DNA of 64,000 nucleotides from Nitrosospira briensis (lineage in GTDB: Bacteria; Pseudomonadota; Gammaproteobacteria; Burkholderiales; Nitrosomonadaceae): contig NZ_FOVJ01000001.1 in the NCBI RefSeq assembly GCF_900115125.1, positions 467,852-531,851 of the forward strand. Reading direction: 5' to 3'. Made by a program: the position numbers and the translations under genes. The first letter of the stretch is position 1; each line of letters opens with the position of its first letter. Below the pieces are notes generated by a model that saw nothing but the letters and a program-made list of their open reading frames with translations, did not search any database and was not told where the DNA came from. This document shows, piece after piece, positions 27,014-35,839 of this stretch.

Positions 27014-27145
27014 TTTTCTCGATCTATATGGCGAGGGCGCAAAAAAGGAATAGAAGCAGGTGGCGAGCGTGCCTGCTTGCTGAGGGAAGCCGCGGCAATT
27101 TGTGCGTCAACATTCAATGCCGCGGCTACATTTATTCGTACCGGA

Positions 27146-27529
27146 CTAATTGGGTCCGATCGGTCCCCCTTGCTCATATTTTGGATCCTTAAGCGGTTTG
27201 CCTTCTTTATCCACAGGGAAGTCCGGCACATGGTCCTCTTTGCTTGGCGATGCCGGATCTATATTGCGTTTGTTCCTTTTTTCTTGATCCACATATCCCG
27301 TATCCACTGGTTCTTCAAGGATGTCGTACGGGAATGGACCTCCATCTTGAGGTTTTTGGGAACTACCCTGGCCGGCACTTTGGCCGCTTTGTCCCGCAGA
27401 GCTGCCCTGATCTGAAGTGTTATCGCCGTACTGGGCATAGGCCACACCCGCCACGCTAAAGACCGCAGTGCTGGCAAGGGCCAATGTGGTTGCCAGCGAC
27501 TGTTTGACTGACATAGAAAGTAATTTCAT
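27146..27529 (-). CDS. Small secreted hydrophilic protein A
   Basis: 127 aa. A signal peptide (1-32, ending VAYAQ) is followed by a disordered Ser/Gly/Gln segment and a charged Pro/Asp/Lys tail (DFPVDKEGKPLKDPKYEQGG). It has no recognised domain. It resembles the next gene (27782) in layout, and the two share their upstream sequence, so they are probably coregulated periplasmic or stress proteins. GGAAC precedes the start. Confidence 0.7.
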   Translation of the reverse strand: MKLLSMSVKQSLATTLALASTAVFSVAGVAYAQYGDNTSDQGSSAGQSGQSAGQGSSQKPQDGGPFPYDILEEPVDTGYVDQEKRNKRNIDPASPSKEDHVPDFPVDKEGKPLKDPKYEQGGPIGPN

Positions 27530-27622
27530 GGCTGTTCCTTCTTATTGATCCAGCGATATTGCTGTGTTAGAAAGATTACGTACCGCTCTCCCACTCTTCA
27601 GTGCGGTAGCACACGAAGCTCA
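27530..27622 (-). promoter_or_regulatory. Conserved upstream region, copy A
   Basis: About 90 bp immediately upstream of the gene at 27529 that aligns with 28115-28200. On the coding strand both contain TTCGTG(N)GAT/CTACCGCACTGAA-like hairpin sequence, then AGCAATATxGCTGGATC and AAGGAAC just before the ATG. Likely a shared promoter/5' leader. Confidence 0.5.
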
Positions 27623-27781
27623 TTTTTTCTGATAACCCCGAGGTTTCAGATCAGAAAAAGGTCGGGATGTAGCGGATAGCGAAACCACCCGACACCCCCT
27701 CGTTAGGAGCGTGCGACTGTGCACGGCTGAGATGAGGGGTTCCAGTATTGCTCTCCGGAAGCTCCCCCTCGAATCTTGATA

Positions 27782-28114
27782 TTAATATCTGCCCCTGATC
27801 TTGGGGCCGGTACCGTCGGTGCTCGACCAGTCGTACATGTCATCACCCACATCCCTGGTGTAACCCTGATAGGATTGGTCGTACTGACCGTTGCCCGAAT
27901 CGCGAGGGCGGTCATACCGGTTTCGTTGGTCCGTTCCGCTGGTGCCATAATCAGAGCCGCCTGAAGTACCCGGCTGTTGCATGGAACCACCGGGGCTTTG
28001 CATTGAGTCGTCCTTATCTGAATAACCCTGCGCGTGCACGATGCCGGCGGTGCTAAATATCAGCACGCTAGCCAACACCAACGATTTTGCGGTTAAAATC
28101 GAAGAAGATTTCAT
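27782..28114 (-). CDS. Small secreted hydrophilic protein B
   Basis: 110 aa. The signal peptide ends near GIVHAQ (residue 29). The mature part is Gly/Ser/Asp/Tyr-rich and likely disordered (SGNGQYDQSYQGYTRDVGDD). It has no known domain. Same layout and same upstream sequence as the gene at 27146-27529; the coding parts match only in the signal region (AxxFSxAGxxxAQ). AAGGAAC lies 5-6 nt before the ATG. Confidence 0.7.
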   Translation of the reverse strand: MKSSSILTAKSLVLASVLIFSTAGIVHAQGYSDKDDSMQSPGGSMQQPGTSGGSDYGTSGTDQRNRYDRPRDSGNGQYDQSYQGYTRDVGDDMYDWSSTDGTGPKIRGRY

Positions 28115-28200
28115 GATCGTTCCTTTTATCGATCCAGCAACATTGCTGTGGCGGCGATGGTAGTCCTCGTTTCGTTATTGTTCAGTGCGCTATCGCACGA
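28115..28200 (-). promoter_or_regulatory. Conserved upstream region, copy B
   Basis: Partner of 27530-27622. The coding strand begins TTCGTGCGATAGCGCACTGAA, whose GTGCGATAGCGCAC core can fold back on itself, and ends with AGCAATGTTGCTGGATC before AAGGAACGATC-ATG. The centre between the two blocks diverges in length and sequence, as expected if only the ends are under selection. Confidence 0.5.
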
Positions 28201-28363
28201 ATACTGCGTCAAACTGGACGTACAGGGCCAACAGGCAACAGCGCAGATGCACGGAAAATTCATCCATGTCGTTGCAGGTATAGGACTCTAGCGTGACAAT
28301 AAGCCACATCATCAAATCCGCTCTACGTCGATTGACATAAACAATATCTGGAAATGCTGTACG

Positions 28364-29620
28364 TTGGCATTGCTCATGAGCATGAGCTTCGCCCCCGTAC
28401 ATGCTGTTGACATAGAAACCAGGGGCGGTCCCAAGATCAAAAGCGAAGATGGCAATTTTGAGATTGGATTCAACGCGCGTGCGCATCTGGATGTGCATTC
28501 TTTCAATCGGGACCGGGAAAACACGGAATTTCCTCTTTTCGGGAGTCAACTGCCCTCCGATGAGGAGCGCAGCGGTTTCAACTGGCGGCGAACCTATACT
28601 ACGCTCACGGGAAAAATCTACGGATTGAATTTTAAATTCGAGAATGATTTTGCGGCAGGCAGTTTTCCCAGCAGTCTCCGGGAAACATGGATTTCGACCA
28701 AACTGGGGCCAGGTCAGATTACATTAGGCCAGTTCAAGCCTTACCGTGGGATGGAAGAGCTGGCCAGTTCAAACGAGATTACAATGATGGAGCGTCCCTC
28801 GACTTCATCCACCGGTATTTATGCGGGGCGGCAGTTTTTGATAGGACTGGGGTACAAAGGCATAATCGCGGATAAGCTTGGTTATGCCGCCGATGTGATG
28901 AGCCTGGCAAACGCAGGTACGCCTTATGAAGGCATCAGCTACGGTGGGCGGGTGTTTTGGGTACCGTTTGCCAAGGAGGGCGACACTCTCCATTTTGGAG
29001 TTTCTTATAGTGTGGATGACCCCAGCCCAAAATCTCTACCAGCAAGAATAGTGGATATATATGGTGGACGCAGGGGTATCAGTAAATCACTGGGTATCGC
29101 AGGCGCGAGCGCACGTTTATCCGGCGCAAATAGTCAATCTACGTTTGCAGCTGAAGCTGCTTACGCAATCGGCCCTGTAACCTTGCAGGGAGAGTATGCG
29201 AACGCAAAACTTGATAACACGCATTCGGTAGGGGGAGCACAAAAGAATTCCCACGTGCAGGCATTCTATGTGCAAGCCAGCTGGTTTGTAACCGGCGAAA
29301 GAACAATTTACAAGAAGGAACGTGGCGCGTTCGGCAAGCCCAAGCCAATCAGCAGATGGGGCGCGCTCGAACTTGCCGCACGGTACGATCTGGCGGAGAA
29401 CATGGCCCAAGGTCCGGGTGCGGATCCTTGCCGCACCCGTACGTCAAAATGCGAGGTGCAGGTAATAACATTGGGCGCCAACTGGTACGTTCGGGAAGGT
29501 TTACGCTTCATGCTTAATTACTACCTTACTGAAGCCGAGATCGGCAACGCGGGGTCTGCCACACCAAATCGCACAGACAGTCCTTCGGTAATTTCTTTCC
29601 GCACTCAAATGAGTTTTTAA
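28364..29620 (+). CDS. Porin of the OprO/OprP (phosphate-selective porin) family
   Basis: About 418 aa counted from the TTG at 28364. The mature part starts near VDIETRGGPKIKSEDGNFEI, typical of porin O/P, and ends with aromatic FRTQMSF. Strand-forming alternation and the LGPGQITLGQFKPYRG segment fit the family. It forms an outer-membrane channel, often for phosphate or other anions. The start is odd: no ATG gives a full signal peptide. In-frame sequence upstream (DINNIWKCCTLALLMSMSF) would complete one, but it begins at an ATT at 28331. A rare start codon or a lost ATG is possible. Confidence 0.8.
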   Translation: MALLMSMSFAPVHAVDIETRGGPKIKSEDGNFEIGFNARAHLDVHSFNRDRENTEFPLFGSQLPSDEERSGFNWRRTYTTLTGKIYGLNFKFENDFAAGSFPSSLRETWISTKLGPGQITLGQFKPYRGMEELASSNEITMMERPSTSSTGIYAGRQFLIGLGYKGIIADKLGYAADVMSLANAGTPYEGISYGGRVFWVPFAKEGDTLHFGVSYSVDDPSPKSLPARIVDIYGGRRGISKSLGIAGASARLSGANSQSTFAAEAAYAIGPVTLQGEYANAKLDNTHSVGGAQKNSHVQAFYVQASWFVTGERTIYKKERGAFGKPKPISRWGALELAARYDLAENMAQGPGADPCRTRTSKCEVQVITLGANWYVREGLRFMLNYYLTEAEIGNAGSATPNRTDSPSVISFRTQMSF

Positions 29621-29643
29621 ACGCGGGGTCTGTCCTTGCCGTG

Positions 29644-30210
29644 CTACATCCGCTCGATATATTCCCCGCTGTCGGTATTGATCTTGATCTTTTCGCCTTG
29701 CAGGACGAATGGCGGAACCATGACAACAAGTCCGGTCTCCATCTTGGCCGGTTTATAGGAACTGGTGGCGGTGGCTCCCTTGAGGTTGGGTTCGGTGTCG
29801 GCGATGGTCAGCACCACGCTTGCCGGAAGCTGCACGCCAATTGCACGGTCATTGTGAAAATTGACTTGGACGTCCGTGTTTGGCAAGAGGTATTCATACT
29901 GACCTTCAAGGAACTCCTGCGACAGGCTCAATTGCTCATAATTTTCCTTGTCCATGAAGATATAATTGTCGCCTTCCTGATAGAGAAAGGTCATATCCCG
30001 CGGCTCGACGAAAGCGCGTTCCACCTTGTCTTCTGTACGGATGCGTTGATTGGTTTTGGTGCCTGCTTCAATATCCTTCATCTCTACCTGCATGAACGCG
30101 CCACCCCGGCCTCCGACATGGACGTGGTAACATTTCAACACGCGCCAGATGCGCTTGTCCCACTCGATCAGGTTTCCGACGCGGATTTCTGTTGCAAGAA
30201 CTTTAGCCAT
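29644..30210 (-). CDS. efp: Elongation factor P
   Basis: 188 aa (the ATG at 30213 would add one Met). Three-domain EF-P: KOW-like N-domain, OB domain, and the C-terminal PPFVLQGEKIKINTDSGEYI signature. It relieves ribosome stalling at polyproline. The tip loop reads HVGGRGGAF, placing Arg35 (counting Met1) where E. coli has the lysylated Lys34. The PGKG form is absent, and the loop also differs from the SGRN form rhamnosylated by EarP. The gene lies divergently next to the uracil-DNA glycosylase. Confidence 0.95.
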   Translation of the reverse strand: MAKVLATEIRVGNLIEWDKRIWRVLKCYHVHVGGRGGAFMQVEMKDIEAGTKTNQRIRTEDKVERAFVEPRDMTFLYQEGDNYIFMDKENYEQLSLSQEFLEGQYEYLLPNTDVQVNFHNDRAIGVQLPASVVLTIADTEPNLKGATATSSYKPAKMETGLVVMVPPFVLQGEKIKINTDSGEYIERM

Positions 30211-30220
30211 CATTTTTCCA

Positions 30221-30958
30221 ATGAATCAAGAAGCGCGCATCTTACTACAAAAAGCTGGGGATAAGCCCATGCAACCAGGGTTTTCCATGGAGTGCCGCCA
30301 GTGTGGCCGACTGGCTGGATTTCTGGATGAGGTGAAGGCCCGTTATCCTGATTATCACGCCCGTCCAGTACCCGCTTTCGGGGATATTTCGCCAAAGCTA
30401 CTCATTATTGGCCTGGCCCCTGGCATGCATGGTGCGAACCGGACAGGCAGACCTTTTACCGGGGATTTTGCCGGTATTTTGTTATATCGGACACTCTATA
30501 AATTCGGTTTTGCCAACCATGAAGGCTCCGCTTCGCCGGAAGACAAGCTACAGCTCATCCAGTGCCGCATTACCAACGCGGTCAAATGCCTGCCGCCAGA
30601 AAACAAGCCGGAGCCACGCGAGATCCGCCAATGCAACGGGTATCTTGCAGCCGAGATTGCTGATTTCATGAGTGGCGGCGGCACTGCACTACTAGCCCTT
30701 GGCACGATTGCTCATCAGGCAGGGCTTTTGGCACTCGGACTCAAGCACAGGGATTATCCTTTTGGTCATGGCGCCGTTCATGCCCTGTCAGCAGGTTCGA
30801 CGCCTAGCGGCTTGAAAGCAAATGGTTTGACGCTATATGACAGCTATCATTGCAGCCGCTACAATACACAGACTCGACGCTTGACCACGGCCATGTTCGA
30901 GCAGGTATTTGCCAAAATTCGTTCCGATTTGGCTACTCATCAGAAAACCGGAGACTAA
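30221..30958 (+). CDS. Uracil-DNA glycosylase, family 5 (UDGb type)
   Basis: 245 aa from the ATG at 30221; the longer frame would run into efp. A Cys pair in MECRQCGRL begins the FeS ligand set. Motif 1 is GLAPGMHGANRTGRPFTGD, and the C-terminal motif HCSRYNTQTRRLT is the family 5 form (HPSxxNTxTxRLT), with Cys replacing the usual Pro. It removes uracil and other deaminated bases from DNA. Three bases separate it from the tautomerase gene, and uvrC follows. Confidence 0.87.
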   Translation: MNQEARILLQKAGDKPMQPGFSMECRQCGRLAGFLDEVKARYPDYHARPVPAFGDISPKLLIIGLAPGMHGANRTGRPFTGDFAGILLYRTLYKFGFANHEGSASPEDKLQLIQCRITNAVKCLPPENKPEPREIRQCNGYLAAEIADFMSGGGTALLALGTIAHQAGLLALGLKHRDYPFGHGAVHALSAGSTPSGLKANGLTLYDSYHCSRYNTQTRRLTTAMFEQVFAKIRSDLATHQKTGD

Positions 30959-30960
30959 CC

Positions 30961-31149
30961 ATGCCCTACGTCAACATCCGCATTGCCGGTTCGCTCACCC
31001 GCGAACAGAAGAAGCAGATTGCCCAGGAAATTACCGATACGCTGGAGCGTGTCGCACACAAGCCGAAATCCTACACCTACATCGCTTTCGATGAGTTGCC
31101 TCACGAAAGCTGGGCGATAGGAGGCAAGCTGCTGGGCAAGGAGGACTGA
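30961..31149 (+). CDS. 4-oxalocrotonate tautomerase family protein
   Basis: 62 aa. Pro1 after Met removal ([20 protein letters not shown]) is the catalytic base of the family. The fold is the short beta-alpha-beta unit that assembles into hexamers. The segment [19 protein letters not shown] is typical of the YwhB/DmpI group. The substrate is unknown. It begins 3 bp after the glycosylase and ends 5 bp before uvrC, so the three are likely cotranscribed. Confidence 0.9.
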   Translation: MPYVNIRIAGSLTREQKKQIAQEITDTLERVAHKPKSYTYIAFDELPHESWAIGGKLLGKED

Positions 31150-31154
31150 TCGCC

Positions 31155-32975
31155 TTGCTGGCAGAATCTGGTTTCGACGCCAAGTCATTTTGCTCCAGCC
31201 TACCTTCGCAGCCAGGGGTTTATCGCATGATGAATGCAGCGGGGCAGGCAATTTACGTCGGCAAAGCGATTGACCTGAGGAAGCGCGTTTCCTCCTACTT
31301 TCAGAAAAATGGACTGGGTCCACGCACGAAATTAATGGTATCGCAAATCGCCGGGGTTGAAACCACTGTAACCCGTTCTGAAGCGGAAGCGCTGCTACTC
31401 GAAAATAACTTAATAAAAGCCTTAACTCCTCGCTATAACATACTGTTCCGTGACGACAAGTCGTATCCGTATGTTTTATTGAGCGGCCATCGCTTCCCTC
31501 GGCTTGGGTTTTACCGTGGCACCCTGGACAAGAAGCACCATTACTTCGGTCCTTTCCCGAATGCGGGGATGGTAAGAGAAAGCATACAGCTGCTGCAAAA
31601 GGTGTTTCGAATCCGCACATGCGAAGACAGCGTGTTCAGCAACCGTACCCGGCCTTGCCTGCTTTATCAGATCAAGCGCTGCAGCGGTCCGTGTGTCGAT
31701 TTGATCACCGCCGAGGCCTACCGGGACGATGTGAGAGATGCGGAGCTTTTCTTGCAGGGCAAGCAGACGGAGGTTCTGGAAAGCATCGGCAGAAAAATGC
31801 GTGAAGCCGCGGATTCTCAGGAATATGAGCAAGCGGCGTTATTTCGCGACCAGATTCAGGCGCTGCGCAGAATCCGCGAAAAACAGTTCGTGGATAGCGG
31901 CAAGGCCCTGGATGCGGATGTGGTTGCATGCGTCAGCGAGAATAAAGGTAATGGAAGAGTCTGCGTCAATCTTGCCATGGTCAGGGGAGGGAGGCATCTA
32001 GGGGACAAGAGTTTTTTTCCGCAAAACGCTGAAGGTTATGATACGCCGGAAGTGGTAGAGGCCTTTCTGACCCAGCATTACCTTAATCGAAGCGTGCCGA
32101 ATCTTGTCATCGTCGGCGAAAAAATTCAGCGGGACACGCTTCAGCAATTGCTCGCGGAACAATCCGGCCATAAGGTCACTATCAACGCCAATCCGATCGG
32201 CGACCGCCGCATATGGCTGGACATGGCGACCCAGAATGCGCGTCTTGCACTGGAACAGATGCTGAGCCGCCAAGCCAGCCAGGAGGAACGGCTGCAGGCT
32301 TTGCAGCAAGCCCTGGATATGACGGGACTTGGCCGGATAGAGTGTTTTGACATCAGCCACACGCTTGGCGAAGCCACCATCGCGTCCTGCGTTGTTTATG
32401 ACAACTTTGCCATGCGTAACAGCGAATACCGCCGCTACAATATTACCGGCATTACACCCGGCGATGATTATGCCGCCATGCGCGATGTCCTTTCCCGGCG
32501 TTACCATAAAGTCGCCGAGGGGGAGGGAAGCCTTCCCGATCTGATTCTGATCGACGGCGGGAGAGGGCAGGTTAACGCCGCCGAGGAGGTTCTGGTCGAG
32601 CTCGGGTTGAACGACGCGAATCTGTTGGGCGTAGCCAAAGGCGAGGAGCGCAAGCCCGGGCTGGAACAATTGATTTTCCCGGGGGAGGAAAAGCCGTTAC
32701 AATTGTCAAGAGACCATCCGGGGTTGCATCTGATCCAGCAGATTCGCGATGAAGCTCATCGATTCGCCATTTACGGGCATCGCGCAAAGCTTGGAAAGGC
32801 TCGCACCAGTTCAAGTCTGGAGCAAATCGGGGGTGTCGGCGCGAAGCGCCGCCAAAGTCTCCTGGCCAGGTTTGGCGGATTAAAAGGCGTACAGACAGCC
32901 AGCATTGAAGAATTGCAGCAGGCTGATGGCATAAGCCGTGCGCTGGCGGAGAAAATCTACCGGGAATTGCATTGA
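31155..32975 (+). CDS. uvrC: Excinuclease ABC subunit C
   Basis: 606 aa from a TTG start close behind the tautomerase stop. The N-terminal GIY-YIG nuclease is seen in [18 protein letters not shown], a Cys cluster in [13 protein letters not shown], the UVR domain near residues 205-240, and the RNase H-like C-terminal nuclease in [19 protein letters not shown] and [14 protein letters not shown]. Two HhH motifs close the protein. It makes the two incisions of nucleotide excision repair with UvrB. The length is normal. Confidence 0.97.
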   Translation: MLAESGFDAKSFCSSLPSQPGVYRMMNAAGQAIYVGKAIDLRKRVSSYFQKNGLGPRTKLMVSQIAGVETTVTRSEAEALLLENNLIKALTPRYNILFRDDKSYPYVLLSGHRFPRLGFYRGTLDKKHHYFGPFPNAGMVRESIQLLQKVFRIRTCEDSVFSNRTRPCLLYQIKRCSGPCVDLITAEAYRDDVRDAELFLQGKQTEVLESIGRKMREAADSQEYEQAALFRDQIQALRRIREKQFVDSGKALDADVVACVSENKGNGRVCVNLAMVRGGRHLGDKSFFPQNAEGYDTPEVVEAFLTQHYLNRSVPNLVIVGEKIQRDTLQQLLAEQSGHKVTINANPIGDRRIWLDMATQNARLALEQMLSRQASQEERLQALQQALDMTGLGRIECFDISHTLGEATIASCVVYDNFAMRNSEYRRYNITGITPGDDYAAMRDVLSRRYHKVAEGEGSLPDLILIDGGRGQVNAAEEVLVELGLNDANLLGVAKGEERKPGLEQLIFPGEEKPLQLSRDHPGLHLIQQIRDEAHRFAIYGHRAKLGKARTSSSLEQIGGVGAKRRQSLLARFGGLKGVQTASIEELQQADGISRALAEKIYRELH

Positions 32976-33164
32976 TTGCAAGGGGCGCAATGCCATTCCC
33001 GGTGCAACATAACGCGTGGACCAAGATCCACGGATATGCAGGGGAATATTGTCTAAGTACGAAGAAGTGTCCAAAAGAGGCGGGCGAGGCAGGGTAAGCA
33101 GTCGATCCAAAGCGGAGGTTTGCACCTATTTGACCCAGCACCTTTATGGCATACCGTGATCCTT

Positions 33165-33737
33165 ATGCCTTTTAACCTGCCCAACGTGCTTACCTGGATG
33201 CGCATACTTGCGATCCCGCTCTTTGTAGGCATCTTCTATTTTCCTCCCACTTGGTTGTCCCAATCAGAGCAGAACCTGATTGCTACCATTATCTTTACCG
33301 TTGCAGCCATCACCGACTGGCTGGATGGATATCTAGCGAGAGTGCTCCACCAGACCTCGGCTTTCGGCGCATTTCTTGATCCGGTGGCCGACAAGCTGAT
33401 GGTCGCCGCAGCGCTGATCGTCCTGGTCTACTTGAGCAGGCTCGATGCGCTCATTGCCTTTATCATTATCGGCCGGGAAATTACCATATCAGCATTGCGC
33501 GAATGGATGGCGCAAATCGGCAAAGGAAAAAATCTCGCGGTTTCGTTTCTGGGAAAACTGAAAACGACGTCACAAATGGCGGCCATCCCGCTGCTGTTGT
33601 ATCACGAGAAAATAGGGGAAAACTTCAACCCGCAGGAAGTGGGAACCTGGCTGATTTATCTGGCCGCCATACTGACGTTATGGTCGATGGCCTACTATCT
33701 TAAAGTGGCGATCCCACAGGCAATTAAACATGGCTGA
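33165..33737 (+). CDS. pgsA: CDP-diacylglycerol-glycerol-3-phosphate 3-phosphatidyltransferase
   Basis: 190 aa from the ATG at 33165, which gives the standard start MPFNLPNVLTWMRILAIP. The CDP-alcohol phosphotransferase motif is DGYLARVLHQTSAFGAFLDP plus VADK, with all Asp residues in place. Four to five membrane helices. It makes phosphatidylglycerolphosphate for PG and cardiolipin. The uvrC-pgsA order is common in proteobacteria. The tRNA-Gly promoter begins right behind it. Confidence 0.95.
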   Translation: MPFNLPNVLTWMRILAIPLFVGIFYFPPTWLSQSEQNLIATIIFTVAAITDWLDGYLARVLHQTSAFGAFLDPVADKLMVAAALIVLVYLSRLDALIAFIIIGREITISALREWMAQIGKGKNLAVSFLGKLKTTSQMAAIPLLLYHEKIGENFNPQEVGTWLIYLAAILTLWSMAYYLKVAIPQAIKHG

Positions 33738-33762
33738 AGCCGGTTTTAAATATTGCGCTTTC

Positions 33763-33790
33763 TTGACAAAGATAGCAGCATCCTTATAAT
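33763..33790 (+). promoter_or_regulatory. Sigma-70 promoter of tRNA-Gly
   Basis: TTGACA at 33763-33768 and TATAAT at 33785-33790 with a 16-bp spacer, ending 16 bp before the tRNA. Both hexamers are perfect consensus. Confidence 0.85.
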
Positions 33791-33806
33791 GCCAGATTGC
33801 TTTTTT

Positions 33807-33881
33807 GCGGGAATAGCTCAGTGGTAGAGCACAACCTTGCCAAGGTTGGGGTCGCGAGTTCGAGCCTCGTTTCCCGCTCCA
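33807..33881 (+). tRNA. tRNA-Gly (GCC)
   Basis: 75 nt including encoded CCA. The acceptor stem GCGGGAA pairs with TTCCCGC. The D-arm is GCTCAGTGGTAGAGC, the anticodon loop TTGCCAA has GCC at 33839-33841, and the T-loop is GTTCGAG. All four arms form. Confidence 0.97.
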
Positions 33882-33972
33882 GTTATTGGGAAAATGGATC
33901 CGTTAGCATGAGGCCATTGTTTGCAGTCAGGCGCCTGTGCTGAAATCCGTTTTCCCTTTTTAGTTTTTGCTA

Positions 33973-33996
33973 TTGCATTGCAACGATGCAATGCAA
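33973..33996. repeat. Perfect hairpin between tRNA-Gly and tRNA-Cys
   Basis: TTGCATTGCA and TGCAATGCAA form a 10-bp stem around ACGA. There is no T-run, so it is more likely a processing site or a small structured spacer than a terminator. Confidence 0.5.
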
Positions 33997-34018
33997 CCAT
34001 TTCAGGTTGCAGAGCAAA

Positions 34019-34092
34019 GGCGGGGTGGCAGAGTGGTTATGCAGCGGCCTGCAAAGCCGTGGACGCCGGTTCGATTCCGACCCCCGCCTCCA
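34019..34092 (+). tRNA. tRNA-Cys (GCA), integration target of the adjacent element
   Basis: 74 nt with encoded CCA. The acceptor GGCGGGG pairs with CCCCGCC, the anticodon GCA is at 34051-34053 in loop CTGCAAA, and the T-arm GGTTCGATTCC is intact. Its last 14 bases recur at 44412-44425, marking it as the attachment site of the integrated element. Confidence 0.97.
34079..34092 (+). repeat. attL: 14-bp direct repeat at the tRNA-Cys 3' end
   Basis: GACCCCCGCCTCCA, identical to 44412-44425. It forms the T-stem/acceptor end of the tRNA, a common core site for tyrosine integrases. Confidence 0.85.
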
Positions 34093-34167
34093 ATAAAGCG
34101 TCTCTTAGCGTATCAAGACATGCCAGGAATGGCGTAAATACAGGGAAAATCGCGAAAGAGACTTCTC

Positions 34168-34254
34168 ATACCGTATCAATTAATATCTTGACATACCGTT
34201 ATACTTGACGGTATCTTTAACGGTAGAGCTAATACCGTTTAATTTAGATACCGT
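34168..34254. repeat. ATACCGT repeats at the left end: putative integrase arm sites or operators
   Basis: ATACCGT or its complement occurs at 34168, 34193, 34208, 34232 and 34248, plus ACGGTA at 34220. The last copy touches the integrase ATG. Matching copies lie near the right end at 44209 and 44342. Number, clustering at both ends and variable orientation fit arm-type sites; autoregulation of int is also possible. Confidence 0.6.
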
Positions 34255-34255
34255 C

Positions 34256-35503
34256 ATGCCTCTTTCTGATCTTGCCGTTCGCAACGCGAAACCCGCGGAT
34301 AAGCCATATAAGCTTACTGACGGTGACGGGCTTTATCTGCTGGTTAACAGTGCGGGCAAATACTGGCGATATGATTACCGCTACCTTGGCAAGAGGAAGA
34401 CATTGGCATTTGGAGTTTATCCTGATGTTCCACTGGCCACTCGCGTCGAAAAAGATGAAGAAACTGGCAGGACACGAAAGGTCACGGGGGCGCGCGAGCT
34501 TCGGGAGGAGGCGCGCCAACTTCTGGCCCAAAGGATAGACCCGGGCACAATAAAACAGGCTAGAAAGCGTGAGGAGAAAGAACTCGCCGCCAGTACATTT
34601 GAATCCGTTGCTCGAGAGTGGCATGAAAAGCAGTCCACTAACTTGGAGCCAAAGACCGCCGCTAGAATCTTAAGCATACTCCGCCGTAATATCTTTCCGG
34701 CGATAGGTAATACTCCAATAGCACAAGTAACAGCCGCTAACCTTCTAAGCACAATTCAAAAGATAGAAAAGCGTGGCACTGTCTCGACTGCTCACCGGGC
34801 AATGCAGTATTGCGGGCAGATATTCCGTTATGCCATTGCTACCGGAAGAGCCCAAGCAGACCTTAGCTTAGTTCTGAAAGGGGCATTGACCCCGTTCAAG
34901 GAAAAGCATCACGCGAGTATTACAGATCCAAAAAAGATAAGGGGTTTATTGCTTTCGTTGGATGGCTATGATGGATCCTTCATTACGAAATCTGCTCTGA
35001 GGATCGCTCCACTAGTCTTTGTAAGACCAGTCGAATTGCGCCACGCAGAGTGGTCTGAAATAGATTCTGATGCCGCCGAGTGGCGCATAGCAGCGGGCAA
35101 GATGAAGATGAAGGCAGTACACCTTGTACCTCTATCAAGCCAAGCTCTAACCATATTACGTGAGCTGCATCCTCACACAGGGGAGGGGAGGTTTGTTTTC
35201 CCCAGCGTCAGAAGCTATTCCAGGCCAATGAGTGAGAACACCGTTAACGCGGCTCTACGACGCCTGGGGTACGAAAAAAACGAGATGACGGGGCACGGCT
35301 TTAGAAGCATGGCATCAACCATTTTGCATGAGCAGGGATGGCCCCACGAAGCGATCGAGCGGCAATTAGCCCATGCCGAACGCAACAAGGTAAGCGCGGC
35401 ATACAACTACGCTGAGCATTTACCGAAGCGCAGAGAAATGATGCAAGCCTGGGCGGATTATTTGGACGAGCTCAGGGCTGGAAGGAGTTACACCGTGGCC
35501 TGA
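34256..35503 (+). CDS. int: Tyrosine site-specific integrase (P4-type, DUF4102 N-terminus)
   Basis: 415 aa from the ATG at 34256 (MPLSDLAVRNAKPADKPYKL). Residues 1-90 are the DUF4102 arm-binding domain, about 110-200 the SAM-like core-binding domain, and 210-400 the catalytic domain. Catalytic residues visible are Arg in VRPVELRHAEWSEI, the HGFRSMAST box and Tyr in NKVSAAYNYAEH. It integrates the element into the neighbouring tRNA-Cys. ATACCGT repeats surround its promoter. Confidence 0.94.
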   Translation: MPLSDLAVRNAKPADKPYKLTDGDGLYLLVNSAGKYWRYDYRYLGKRKTLAFGVYPDVPLATRVEKDEETGRTRKVTGARELREEARQLLAQRIDPGTIKQARKREEKELAASTFESVAREWHEKQSTNLEPKTAARILSILRRNIFPAIGNTPIAQVTAANLLSTIQKIEKRGTVSTAHRAMQYCGQIFRYAIATGRAQADLSLVLKGALTPFKEKHHASITDPKKIRGLLLSLDGYDGSFITKSALRIAPLVFVRPVELRHAEWSEIDSDAAEWRIAAGKMKMKAVHLVPLSSQALTILRELHPHTGEGRFVFPSVRSYSRPMSENTVNAALRRLGYEKNEMTGHGFRSMASTILHEQGWPHEAIERQLAHAERNKVSAAYNYAEHLPKRREMMQAWADYLDELRAGRSYTVA

Positions 35504-35590
35504 CGGACTTCAGGCAATAAAGCGGGGTGAAAGGTGTATCAGCACCAGACACCCCTGACCACAACGCAACCTTGATAGGAGGTAAGCATC

Positions 35591-35839
35591 ATGGCTAACG
35601 CCAATTCTACACCCGTTTCCCAAAAATTCACTGAAGCGCAGGACTTGCTCATGGAAGCAGGTCACGTCGCCGAGTTCATTAAGGACATGTCCCTTAATGT
35701 TGATGTAAAGCTCGAAGCCGGCGAGTTATCGGGGTTTTTCTTCGTGATGCACGATTTAATCAGTCGTATTAAAAAAGCCGAGCGGCTGCTACAAGAATGC
35801 AAGGCCGACATCGGCACAGCAGAAAAAGAGGTGGCGTAA
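35591..35839 (+). CDS. Small helical protein of the element, paralogue 1 of 3
   Basis: 82 aa. GATAGGAGG precedes the ATG by about 8 nt. Predicted mostly helical; the second half (LEAGELSGFFFVMHDLISRI, then LLQECKAD) aligns with the next gene's AGESV...GLLVVLNNLVERI...LLDECERA. No known domain. First of three consecutive related genes; its stop overlaps the next start by one base. Confidence 0.65.
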   Translation: MANANSTPVSQKFTEAQDLLMEAGHVAEFIKDMSLNVDVKLEAGELSGFFFVMHDLISRIKKAERLLQECKADIGTAEKEVA

